Assembly: GCA_015345905.1 (NCBI GenBank)
Contig: JADDTR010000023.1
Span: 372,001 to 436,000 of the forward strand
Direction of reading: 5' to 3'
From: Aotearoamyces nothofagi
Lineage: Eukaryota; Ascomycota; Leotiomycetes; Leotiales; Tympanidaceae
DNA length: 64,000 nucleotides
A program made the position numbers and the translations under genes. Positions 37,234-48,477 of this stretch are shown piece after piece (the first letter of the stretch is position 1; every line of letters begins with the position of its first letter). The notes under the pieces were generated by a model, which saw only the letters and a program-made list of their open reading frames with translations, ran no database searches and had not been told where the DNA came from.

Positions 37234-40200
37234 ATGGCTCGAAATCCATACGCAGGTCTCAGCACCAGCGCAGACCCGTATACAAACGGGGCCAGCGTAA
37301 CCCCCCCCCCGGCTCCAAGCACTGACGACTACGACCCTTATGGTGATCGATATGGAACACCTTCCATAGCTCCTGGCGCTGGGCATGAAAGGCAGCAGGC
37401 TCGAAATGGTGGGTATGGAGGCTTTTACGAGAACGGCAATGGGTCGGCGCCGGCTGTCCAAGCGATCCCAGAACAGAGACAACCGCAGGACAGATATAAC
37501 AGATCTGGTACCAGACCATCAGATGAACCTGCACCCCAGAGATCCCCGAGAAGACCAGCTGGTGGAGACCCGAACAATGCGCGACGATACAGGCAAGAAC
37601 GGTCAGATGGGGACCCCGGCGATGCTGGTCGCGTTCAAGATTTTAGGAGACGCGACGACCGGCCGTACACCAATGGCAACGGAGAGACTCGCGATATTGT
37701 GGTCGGAAGGAGTCGAGGCCCTCGAACCGGTGGTGATGGGACAAGGCAAATTGAAGGTCAGTGAATACATAAGACATCTTACATATCAACCACAGTGTGG
37801 CGTCGCATTCTTCCCCATTGAAGTGGAGTAATTCCTCTCTCGAATTCAAACGTACACTTGACATGGCAAGATCCTTAGAGATGTTCAGAAAGAAGGCTAA
37901 CCCTCCGGTGTCGTCTGACTATATAGAAGTTCTCCAATACATCCAATCAGAATGGTCGTTCATGGCACAAGACCAGTGTGTACCGGTGCAGGTCGCACTA
38001 CAACTCATGGACTCAAGCTCCCTTGGCCGAGCACAACAATACGGACAATTCCAAGATACACACAAACAGTTGCAGCGGGCTCTCAAGGCGATTGTCAACG
38101 AGCATCATCAAGGGTTCAACAGCTCGATTGGCACATTTCACAAAATCCAGTCAAGCATACAGTCATCTCAGACTCGATTACGAGACCTGAAGAATTCATT
38201 GAGCCAGGCCAAAGTTGGCCTTTCGACAACAAGACCGGAATTGAAGGGACTAGCTGCTACCTCACAGAGCTATGATGAGATGCTCCAAGCGCTTTCACAA
38301 ATTGAGCAATTACGGCTGGTCACGGACAAACTTGAGGCGAGGATTTCGGAGAAACGATTCCTTACAGCTGTGGATGTTCTCCAAGATGCTCTGCGGATGA
38401 TGAGGAAGCCAGAAATGGATAATATCGGAGCCCTGAGCGACTTGAGAACATACCTTGCGAACCAGGAAACCAGTTTGACGGATATCCTCATTGAGGAACT
38501 ACATAGCCATCTATATCTTAAATCGCCATATTGCCAAGATCGATGGAAGGCCCATGCTAAAGAACAAAGTAATGGAGCAAGCCCTGAAGGGAAAGATATG
38601 GTTGCGCCGGTTGTACAGCCATTATACCAGTTCCTTGAAGATTTTGACTTGACAAAGCCTATGGTTGAGGATGCAGCGAGAAACCCTGAGGCAGACAGCT
38701 TCTACTATATTCAGCTGCTCGTGGAATCCCTGAATAAGATGGGACGGCTTGACGCCGCTGTAAATGCTATCGAGCAGAGATTGCCGGTTGAGCTCTTTAG
38801 AGTTGTCGATAAGACGAATGCTGAGGTTGATCAGCGTCACCCATCTTCACTACGGGGTGCAACGAGGAATTCAAAAGGCAACGTGGATCTTGGTATTGAT
38901 GAAACTGATATTCGTGCTGTTGTTTTATATGATCTTCTATGGACCCTATACGCCAAATTTGAAGCGATCGCTGAGGGCCACCGCGCTTTCCATGAGGTTG
39001 TCATTGGCATCACCAAACGAGAAAACATTCGAAATCCTGATGCTTTGACGGGAAGTTTTAAAGAACTCTGGATGCTTTATCAAAATGAGATCAGATCGCT
39101 GTTGCATGATTACCTTGCAACTGACAACAATATATATCGCATGAGCCAGTCAATAGAAACCAATGCACACGCATCTAGACGTGGTACACGCAACAAGGAT
39201 AAGAAGCTTTTCAGCTTGACAGATACGGATCCTAGGTCCATGGAAATGAGGACTGAACTCGAGGATCTCGAGGCTATTTTAAAATCATCTGTTCCTGGAC
39301 TAGTTTCTGATTCTAGAAGACCAACTGGCGTGGCATCTGATGATAAGACTCAGCAGACGGATGGCGCTGCTACAGGTCACAAGATGTTGATAGAACCAAG
39401 TGTGTTCAATATGGGCTTACTTCTACCTCCATCGCTGGCCTTCCTTCAAAGACTGAAAGACATCGTTCCTCCGAGACAGGATATCAAGACTAGTACTTTG
39501 ACGTCTTTCCTAGATGACTTTCTTGTCAACGTCTTTCTGCCGCAGCTCGATGAAACATTGGTCAAACTCAGTTCCCAGGTATTTGAGGCTTCTGATGCAT
39601 TCCAAGAAGACCCTCAGTGGGCACAAGTTGCCCGAAGGCCAGTATTCAGGGGCAGTGCTGCCTTTTTCAACTTGATCACCGCATTCTGCAGAATGCTTGA
39701 TACGATTCCTCATGATCAAGCGTTTACTCAACTTATCATTACACAAATGGTGGCATATTATGATAAATGCTGTGATTGGTACAAAGCACTTGTGGCACGT
39801 ACTCAAGACACAAGTTCATACGGTAGCCCCCTCAAAGCTTCTGCTACCTTTGCCAGTGGGCCTGGAGAGATTCACGATACAATGCAGAAGCTTTGGACTG
39901 CTGAAGAAGAGGATAATGATCTCATGGACAAAGAGATTGGCCTCTTGATACTCCAGACCAACGAGGTACCATTGAACCTTACCGATATCATCATGGATCG
40001 CAAGACTATCGCCTCATTATGCTTGCTATACACTAGTATGAAATGGTTAGCCAGCAAAGTTTACCAGCTGCGCCATATCACTCATCAGGACGCCGACTCT
40101 TCCCGCCGTAATACTTTGCGTGTGTCTCATAATCGACGCTGGACCCTACTGAATGCTCTCTCCAGAGGTAGCGATGAAAAGGCTCCGGTGTACTTGCCGA

Positions 40201-40910
40201 TGACACAGGAGACTGTCATGTAAGCTCTCTTTAACTAACTATATTGGAAAGCATCATACTAATTCTGATTTAGCGCTTTTGATTCAATTGTATCATCATA
40301 CCAAGAACTCGCCGGCACCGTTCTCTTAACACTACATATGGAAATTCGTTGCCAAATCATTCAATCTCTTTCACTCGCACTCTCCCCCGATACAGCTCCG
40401 TATCTTCTTGAACAAGTCGTAAACGACCCCGACCCCCGTATCCTCACTCTCAACGCAGACCTAGTCTCCTACGACGAAACCGCAACCCGCTTCCTCCGTG
40501 ACAAAGAGATCAGCTTTATTCGCAACGGCCTCGGCCTCCTCATCGACACCTTCCTCGTGACCAACGCCGGCATCGTCCAAGCCATGAACGCAAACGGCTG
40601 CGGTCGCATGCAGCTCAATATCCTCGTGCTCCAACAGAACCTCAAAAACATTGAACAAGACGTCAGCCTTGCACGCGCAGCCAGCTATTTCGACCTCTTT
40701 ACCGAAGGTGTCGAGGCTGTGGTAACGAAAGCGAAGAAAGGAAAGGAGAAGGGCGGACGCGAAACGTATAGTTACGATGAGTTGAAGACGCTCGTGGAGT
40801 TGTGCTTCAGTGAGCAGATAGCGGATCCCGAGCGAGGCGTTAGCACGGTTGCGAAGAGGTCGATGGGAGAATATTTGCTTCAATTGAGCGAACATATGTG
40901 GCAGAGCTAG
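37234..40910 (+). CDS. SEC8: Exocyst complex component Sec8
   Basis: Subunit of the octameric exocyst that tethers secretory vesicles at sites of polarised growth. Three exons, 37234-37756, 37927-40219 and 40274-40910, give 1150 residues. The first 174 residues are a low-complexity Gly/Arg/Asn-rich leader (MARNPYAGLSTSADPY...). The intron at 37757-37926 then joins RQIE to EVLQYIQSEWSFM, exactly where fungal Sec8 proteins enter the conserved domain. Conserved blocks follow: DQCVPVQVALQLMDSSSLG, KAIVNEHHQGFNSSIGTFHK and ITDILIEELH-type LTDILIEELHSHLYLKSPYC. Coiled-coil propensity is high around residues 220-330. The C-terminal exon begins AFDSIVSSYQELAGTVLLTL and ends LLQLSEHMWQS. Reading on without splicing at 37757 hits a stop at once. 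Confidence 0.95.
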
Positions 40911-43900
40911 GACAAAGTGTCGATAGTAAAGTAAAGTGCATTTGGCAAGGCGTTTGGAGCGAGCTGTTCATCGTCAAGAGACGGCTTTTGGTGTAAATTT
41001 GTTGTCCCGGGTATGTACTAGTAGGCAGATAGGCCATGCTGGAACCTGTATATATAGGACTGATACTACTGGAATTAAAGGACTCAAGATTTTTGATATT
41101 GCTATATACTGCTGCTGATATATGTCGAATGATGCCCTGGCATCGAGGCGTATAGCATAGGGAATAGTGAGCTAGTCAGAAGCACGCGCAGCATATTATA
41201 CTGGACCAGTATTCTTTCTCTTGAGGATATCAATGTACCGTACGATAAACTCCAAGCCTAAGAATAATCTCTACTTGTTAATCGAACTGGTACCGCCAGC
41301 ACACCGTACTGCAGCTGCTATCCCGATCTACGGCGGAGAGCCGGGGAGAGGAAGCAGTTAGTTCCGTTTGAGACGGCTCTGGATTTATCGATAGGGCGTT
41401 GAGGAGCCAGCCGGCCGGAGAGGAGAGGAAATAGGCGAGACTCGAGAGGGCTCGGGGAGAGAGGTATAGTATAGAACAGCAGAGAGTGGCCAGTAGTACA
41501 AATACAGTATGTAGTTCTGTTGTAAATGTATAATAGATAATTTGGGATCAGCTACCCGATGAAGCATATACTAAATTATGAATGAACAATAAATTGTATT
41601 ATTTATTGTTTCTAACCATTTCTGTAAATGCAGCCAGACGTGTTTGTTTAGTTAAATTGGTTCTTTAGTGCCCGCTTCGGCAGCCGTGCCAGGCAATTGC
41701 TAATCACTAACGGGGTCGGAGGACAAAATGATCTTAGATGCCGTAGCTGCTCGAGATAGCTGATTGGTAGCTGATTGGTCTATAACATGGAGCTTTGCCA
41801 ATTCAAAAGGGATAATCATCGTGATCTCACGATAGGGCTCTATTGTGTCAGAAGCAAATAAAGAGCAAGGTGCTGGGACTGGGACATATTCACTCGAGGT
41901 TTGGATCCTTAATTCATCAAATTATATAACTATAGACGAGGCGTCGAGGCTGCAATAAAAGAACAAAACTCTCCTACCTTTTGCGAATAATAGTAGACTT
42001 TTATAATACTCAACTAGGTCGTACTGAAAGCTAATCAAATCGTAAACTGTAAACTGTGCTTACACGCGGCAAATAGTGCGAGGATGCACGTGGTGGGGCC
42101 TGTGACGCCGGGTACAGATAGATCGTAGATTCGTTCGTAATGACTATATCGTGCCATGCATAAACACAAGCGCGTCGCAAGATGCTCCCAAGATGGTCGC
42201 AGGACGGTAATCGCCTCCATCAGGCCACTCGGACAGACGGGGTAGCACTGGAATTGACATTGATGGACAATTGCTTTCTTACATACAGATACTACTTGTG
42301 CTTCGCTTACTATTTGAAATACGTGCTGGAGGGTAGAAATATTAGAATTTAGAGGAGGAAAGAAATCATTGTCGATTGGTTGGACAATCCCTAAACTCTG
42401 TTTGGTGGGCGAGTTCGAGGTAAAAGGATGCGACCTTCCAGGGATTCAGCACAGGTATGTATTGGCTGATTGCTCACACCGCACCCCGATCGTCACCCAA
42501 TCCACTGGTTTGGGGACCACGCGCGCTCCCCCGAGGTACGAGTTGGAAGCAGGCAACTGATCCGATAAGACAGGCGCATGTGTGTGCTCTTTCAACCCAA
42601 ATGCCGTCGAATGCCGTGCCTTACGGACCGCCCTCTGCAGTACGTACGTACTGATGCAAGAAGCTTGGCATTGGTTGATAGACAGCCGGCGGTATCTATA
42701 CATTACCATTCTGGGAAGTGTAATCGGTTCGTCTTGGCAACTAGTACCGTACGATATTATCGGTCAGCTTGAAAAGACCTCGGCAGGCCAAAGACTCCAA
42801 GTGTACTTGTCTAGTACATACCTCTTACTCCGGTCGAGTATTAACACGCCCAATAGGGCTAAGCGATGCAAGGTTGGCGGAACAGGCCCGTCTCGTGAGT
42901 CGGGACAGTGGCACGATACTCATGAACCTGAGTTTATTGACTGATGCCCAGTACTCGTATTACGGCCACAAAAGGATATGTAAGGATGCTTGGACGACAC
43001 CATCCGTCAAGCAGAGAGGTAATAGGATTGTGCGGATCGATTCCGGCGAGACTGGGCAGCGCCTGGTGAGGAGCGTGGGTGAGGGGGAGTGATACTCGAG
43101 GTCAGTTCTGTATCTTTGCTCCATTCACTGAGTGCCAAGTCGACAACGTACCCAACCGTACCGAGAGTCTGAGTCCTTTGCATGGTACAGGGATCTATGC
43201 ACATCCGCGCATTTGAAGATCCGAGATGAGAAACCCGATGGGATCTTCAACATTCCATCGAGGCCTGGCCTTTCTCCCACCCGGAAACTGTGGAGGGCAA
43301 CCTCATGAATATTGCGTCAGACTGCTCCGCACAGTCGCAAGATGGTGGATGTCGAGGAATTGTTGTGTTTGTATTTGGCGTATGCCTTCACCGCGTTCGA
43401 CGTCGATGCGTTTGTTAATTGTGAAAATCTCAACGGCTGAATATAAATCAAATCGAGAGATGTAGGTGCGTGACCAATTCGTAAACGCTAGAAATGCTTT
43501 TATGCATCAAGCGCATCTAGCACATCTGGTGACTGGTAGGAATGCTTTGCTTGAGATGCAAGCTAGCCACAGTGAGCAGGATCGACTATGTCGTGCAACA
43601 GTAATAATGCTTGCCCGGCGCATAGCACATCAATACTGCTTACCGAATGCATTGCTTACAGGATGGAAGAGTCCCCATACAGCATGAGAGGGCCAAGGCT
43701 TGAGTGGTTGGCAGGGCAGTGACGGGATATGAGAATCTGGGGATTATTTGGTGGCAAATCCACAATTCGGTGAGTAAACCCTCATCACACGAAGTACACG
43801 AGTAAAACGTCTGCTACGATGCGCGTGCCATCTGCTCAACACTTTAATCGTCCTCTTCAGGTAATCTGACCGAATATCAGTGCACAGGGGATACTCCGTA

Positions 43901-44023
43901 CTGACGGAAATCTGATATGCAGACATGAAACGCCATAACTTGGCAAGGAGGTCCTTCCCGAGATGATAGTATGCTTTTTCAAGATATCCCGGAGCAATGC
44001 AATTGAGATGTTGTAATTTGAAC
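40911..44023. other. Gene-poor region between SEC8 and the GNAT gene
   Basis: About 3.1 kb without a recognisable gene. The part near 41500-42050 is AT-richer, with a short duplicated word (AGCTGATTGGT twice near 41758-41780). Open frames at 42582-42944 and 43226-43465 lack any recognisable motif. It could be decayed repeat DNA, but no element structure is visible. Confidence 0.5.
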
Positions 44024-45855
44024 TCATATGTCCCGCCAGACATCTTTGTACTGCGCCCATTCCTTGAAGCCTGTAATAAGCGCGTAGTTAGAAAATTTAA
44101 ATGAGCTGTATGACCACAGTGAAGCTCACCAAGTTGTAGGAAGTCTTCTACTCTATGTCGTATGCAGTCGAGGAACATCCTTTTCATGCCCTGCTCCCTA
44201 AGAGTCTTTACACACGCATCGAGGAGCGGAACCATAAGAGTATCTTGTCTGCTTGCTAATTTATCACTGTTATTATATGGAATAAGACAAAATGGCAGGC
44301 TAGCTTCACAGACACTTACGTGAAATACAGATACAAGTTACTCCCCCAACATCATTACCAATCTGTCTCGGCCATGGCAGATCAGAAGCGACAGGGCTGC
44401 CAGATGAGGGTGTATAGGTTAGGGAAACTGCTATAATGGAGCTGTTTTCCACTGCTACCACTACATCTTTGGCGTGGGTATCATTTATTAACCTCGAGTA
44501 TTGATCGAACCATCCTACTGCTGTATGCTCGCGTTTCGTTTCTTCCTCGACAATTTCTAGCACTCGACTCATATCCTGCTGCGTGCATGAACGGAAGTTC
44601 ACAGCACCTGCACGGAATTTGTGACCGGCATTATCCCAATCTTCGAAATCGAGTATCAAATCGTAGACGATTAGTCCCTGTCCTGGATAGTGTCGATTTG
44701 TCTGCCAACCCCGGCGGGAGAACCATGCTTGGTCAAATTTACCGCTCTGAGGAGGCCCAGGAAGAATCCTAGGAAACGTGCTTCCAAGTTGGAGGCGTCT
44801 AACTCCCCTAGTCTTCTTTAGCTGATCCATTGCATGGTTATGTAGGCTCAAACCGATTCCTTGACCACGGTATTCAGACTGTACGAGTAATATAGCCAGC
44901 GACGCGATTAGCTTCTCGCCGGCTTGGTCAACATATGTGAGATAAGTCGCACAGAAGCCGAGGGGATATTGTTGAGTTGGGTGCTTCACGATGTAATGTC
45001 GAGCATAACCAGGCCGTCGTAGTAATGACGCCAGCGAATTTGGATGCATTCCAAACCGAGCATCCATACTTTGATTCCAAAGCTCTGCAATAACCTCGAT
45101 ATCTTGCGGCTCATCCCATTGCTCCACTTGCCATGGCCTAGCTGGCTGTCGTCCAGCCACTAACGGTCGTCCAATCGATGAAGTTACTGTGTTGTTATCT
45201 CCAAATATGAGCGACGCTGCCATCTCCAAAGTGGGCTTGGTATAATCTCGAGACTGAATAACGGTAGGAAAGTCGTCGGAAAGTCGCAAAAGGTCTGTAG
45301 AGCTGCAGGTTATTAGGATTAACAGTGGCGTTTCGTCTGCTAGAACCCTGGTAACATGAGCAGCTTCAACGTGTGGCATTTCCCCTGAAATTGTAGCATC
45401 GTTCATGACAAAAATGACCACTGAGGCCCTTTTGATGAATCCGACATGCGTGCTTGTAATACCATTCCTGTTAGTGTATGGCTGATGCCGAATTTTAGCA
45501 TGTCGCGATTCCAAAGCCCGTCCAAAGCATTCGAACGGATCCGAGGTGTCTTCCGGATCATTACTGACTGGAACGACAAGAGGGGTGAGAAGGACAATGA
45601 TATCTGAATATTGTAGATTTCTGACTACGGAAAGCCAGTTGGGTGAGTCGCGGATAAGGGTCACTGCTTGATCATTAGATCTTGGTAAATCTGCCGAGGT
45701 CCCATCCCGAGGGATGGGCTCTCCAAGAGCTTTGGCAGTGGCCCTAACGGGGGAGAGATAGATCAGTTCTAGCTTCCTTCTGGTAGAAGCAACAAGTCTC
45801 ACCTTGTCAAATTCTGCTCTTCAGCTGGATTTGCGCCATCGTCTCTGCTTGACAT
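44024..45855 (-). CDS. GH3 C-terminal-domain / tandem GNAT protein lacking the GH3 catalytic barrel
   Basis: Four exons: 45803-45855, 44320-45743, 44130-44255 and 44024-44070, giving 549 residues, all phases consistent. Residues about 45-225 (DQAVTLIRDSPNWLSVV, LQYSDIIVLLTPLVVPVSND, then FIKRASVVIFVMNDA) resemble the alpha/beta sandwich that follows the TIM barrel in fungal GH3 beta-N-acetylglucosaminidases. A GNAT acetyltransferase domain follows (WNQSMDARFGMHPNSL; acetyl-CoA loop SEYRGQGIGLSLH). A second, weaker GNAT repeat ends GFKEWAQYKDVWRDI; its acetyl-CoA loop (SPSRQDTLM) has lost the R-x-x-G-x-G pattern. GH3 enzymes with a C-terminal GNAT region are known in fungi. Here the barrel is absent: the frame is closed by a stop about 75 bp before the ATG, and no barrel motif appears upstream. 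It may act as an acetyltransferase or be a degenerating copy. Confidence 0.75.
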
Positions 45856-48477
45856 ATCCAAGTCAAGCGTTGATGATGATTTCACATAAATAGACGGCTG
45901 TAGGAGCACACACAGACTGCTCGCCTACGAGTCTCTACCATGCGGAGCTAGGCAAATAAGTGACGAGCACACACTACTCCGCAGGGCAGACCGAATCGTC
46001 AAGCACAGAATCGATGGAACACAATCAGCTGGGATAGACTTGCACTTCGTAGGGCTATTAGAAAAGGTTCGGTGCCAATTGTATTGCCAGGAATTGTTCT
46101 TTCGCTGGCCTTAAAGATTTTCCAAGTCCTTGGTGTACCTCGTTGCTCGATGACAATAACAAGGCAATCAAAGTAATAAGGAAACTCCTAGTGCGACTCC
46201 GGGGGGGGTTCACGGTGTTATATTAGGAGTATCCCTGACGACCAAGACGCACTTCCATGCAAAGCCGAACTTTAAATCACCGGATCGAAGGATGATACCG
46301 TCAGATCAGATAAATGTTGGTGATTTGCTAATATTGTTGTGGCTAGACCAGTCCAGAGAGTGTTTCTATGAGAGTTGGCATTAGACCTGAAGCCTCGTTG
46401 TGAAGTAATGCCTGTAGGCTTGCTAGTCCTTTAGCTCGCGCGAACCGACTGAGGAACACCACCTCACTTCGTCAGGGTATCGTGCTTCCGGAGCTAGCAC
46501 CCAGACGTCACTGCGAAAAATCGTCGTATATTGCTGACTAATCTGCAAACTCTGCACCACCTTCCCCTTGAGGTACAGTACAAAGATTAGCTAAAGGGCT
46601 TAGAGAATGTCCAAATTGAATAAAAGAGATTGTGGTACTTTAGCTGCGCCGCGCCTTATTAGAGTACGCCTTGATCGCCAGGGCCGAGAAGTTAAGAATT
46701 CTAGCGGGAGTCTCCGCTTCTTCAAGCCACTGTACTATACTCTTAACGCGGACTTTGGTCAAATCCGAGACCGATGATGTCTCTGGCATGCACCGACGTT
46801 CTTAAGATTCATCAATATTGGGCATGAGCGACCCGACGCCGCATCAGACTCCGAGGCGGGTTTAACTTTTTACATAAGGGAAAAGAGTAACGGCTCATGC
46901 AAGATACAAAATAGCGCTGTGAATGCAGCCCGATTAATCGCGAAAAGAGAAAGCTTGGGACATAAGCAAAGTATATGCCCTACAGAGATATACTAGGTGT
47001 TCACCACCCCAATGTGGCTGGTGCTTTCAAGGAAAGTGGCTTGAAGCTGCAGTTTGGTAAGGTAGGTGGTGAGCAAAGCTAGAGGTCTAAAGACAAGACA
47101 ACAAAGAGCTGAGAGATCTTCACCTTTTCCTTGGGGTTCCATTCTTTCGCACCAATTGCTGCACTGCTTTACTGCACTCCCTTGCCCAGAAACAAGCACG
47201 CACAGTAGTATGTCGAGAATCAAGAGCCTGTTCCGTAAAAGGTGCAGGACGGGTCAAATGTCGGACGTAGTACAAAGTATCAGACCTTGATCGTCACAAT
47301 GCACTGCCTGCTGATAGGAGCACTGCTGCGCAGCGATCTCTGGACAAGGTCTCTACTTCGAAAAGCCAATCGGCACGTCCTCCGCTTGTCACTTATGATT
47401 GAGCTCATATCATCCATACCAGCCGCAATAAAGGCATGTCACCGTACGCAGTAGACATCAAGGCGTGTGAGTATGCCTAACTCTTTCACTGGCTCGAAAT
47501 CGTACGACATCGTAGGTTTAGGTTTCCTCTCCGAATATATCCTCGTTCCAGGTCTGCAAATGCTGCACATCTGTGATTTGTATTGCAAGGCAGTTGCAAG
47601 GCACAGGGCAGGTGCAAGGCCAATGGCAAGGCCATCGGCGGCCAGCTGGCAAGATCAGCTGAGTCGGCTGTTCCTCTTAAGCTGCTGTTTCTTTCGCAAG
47701 GTGGAGAGATCTGGCTGCTGTGAAGTGGCTGCTTTGCTTGATCTGTGACTTTCCTCAGGGCACTGAGCTCGGACTGATCAACCGTAGTGGGGTACTTGTG
47801 AAAATAGGAAGTTTCTGATGTCGAGTCAAGACCGGGCAGGAGAAGGACAGTTTGGAGATGCAGGTGCAGATGCTGATGCAGATGCACCAGAGAACTCTAC
47901 TCTATCTTGGTGATAGGGGTCCTGTCACATACCAGGTGCAAAGATTGCAGGATTAAAAAGAATCAACGCTGTGTAACATTTTGTGACACCACTGCTGTCG
48001 TGTGTGCTGTGCTGCCGATGTGGACATGACGCTGACCGACGCGCACGCCGAATGAAGTTCAGATAATGCCATCTGTGGAGGGAGGCTGATGTGGGAGATA
48101 GTTGAGTGTGCGGTGGATGATGGATACAGAAAAGGGATTCTTGCTATATGATTCTGGTTCAGGCCGGAACTCCTGATGTTAACCTCAACCGTTTCGCTAA
48201 AGGTAGGGGGCGTCCCTTATGCCCGTAGCTATTTAGATTGGTCCAACTCCTGGGGGTCAATGTTACACAACGCCTGCAAGGATTATGGCCAAAATGCCCG
48301 GTACCGCGGAGGTATGTAGGGAGCCACGGCATATAAGGCATATCAGGCACGTCAGGCACCCACAAGACAACTACAACAACCACAACCCCATGCGGCGCCC
48401 ATGTATTGCCATTCTTGAGCAGAACAAGGCATTTGTAGCTCCAGCTTGACCAAAGGCTCTATGCACTGCAAGCTACC
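45856..48477. other. Gene-poor region between the GNAT gene and MIS6
   Basis: About 2.6 kb. It contains the GNAT promoter side, a nine-G run at 46201-46209, and the frame-broken coding remnant at 47210-47454 listed separately. The rest gives only short, unconvincing frames. Confidence 0.5.
47210..47454 (+). pseudogene. Candidate decayed coding remnant, family unknown
   Basis: An ATG at 47210 opens MSRIKSLFRKR, a basic start common among fungal proteins. The frame stops after about 26 codons, but the next frame reads without stops through DRHNALPADRSTAAQRSLDK and SARPPLVTYD, and a third frame continues with ELISSIPAAIKACHRTQ to a stop at 47454. Protein-like, hydrophilic composition passing from frame to frame suggests a host gene with two small frameshifts, or sequencing error in a real gene. 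I do not recognise the family. A chance run is also possible. Confidence 0.35.

Noticed and set aside
37757-37926. Coding of Sec8 through 37797-37926 in the downstream frame
   Set aside because: That frame cannot be joined to exon 1 in phase, whereas splicing at 37757/37926 restores RQIE-EVLQYIQ as in other Sec8 proteins.
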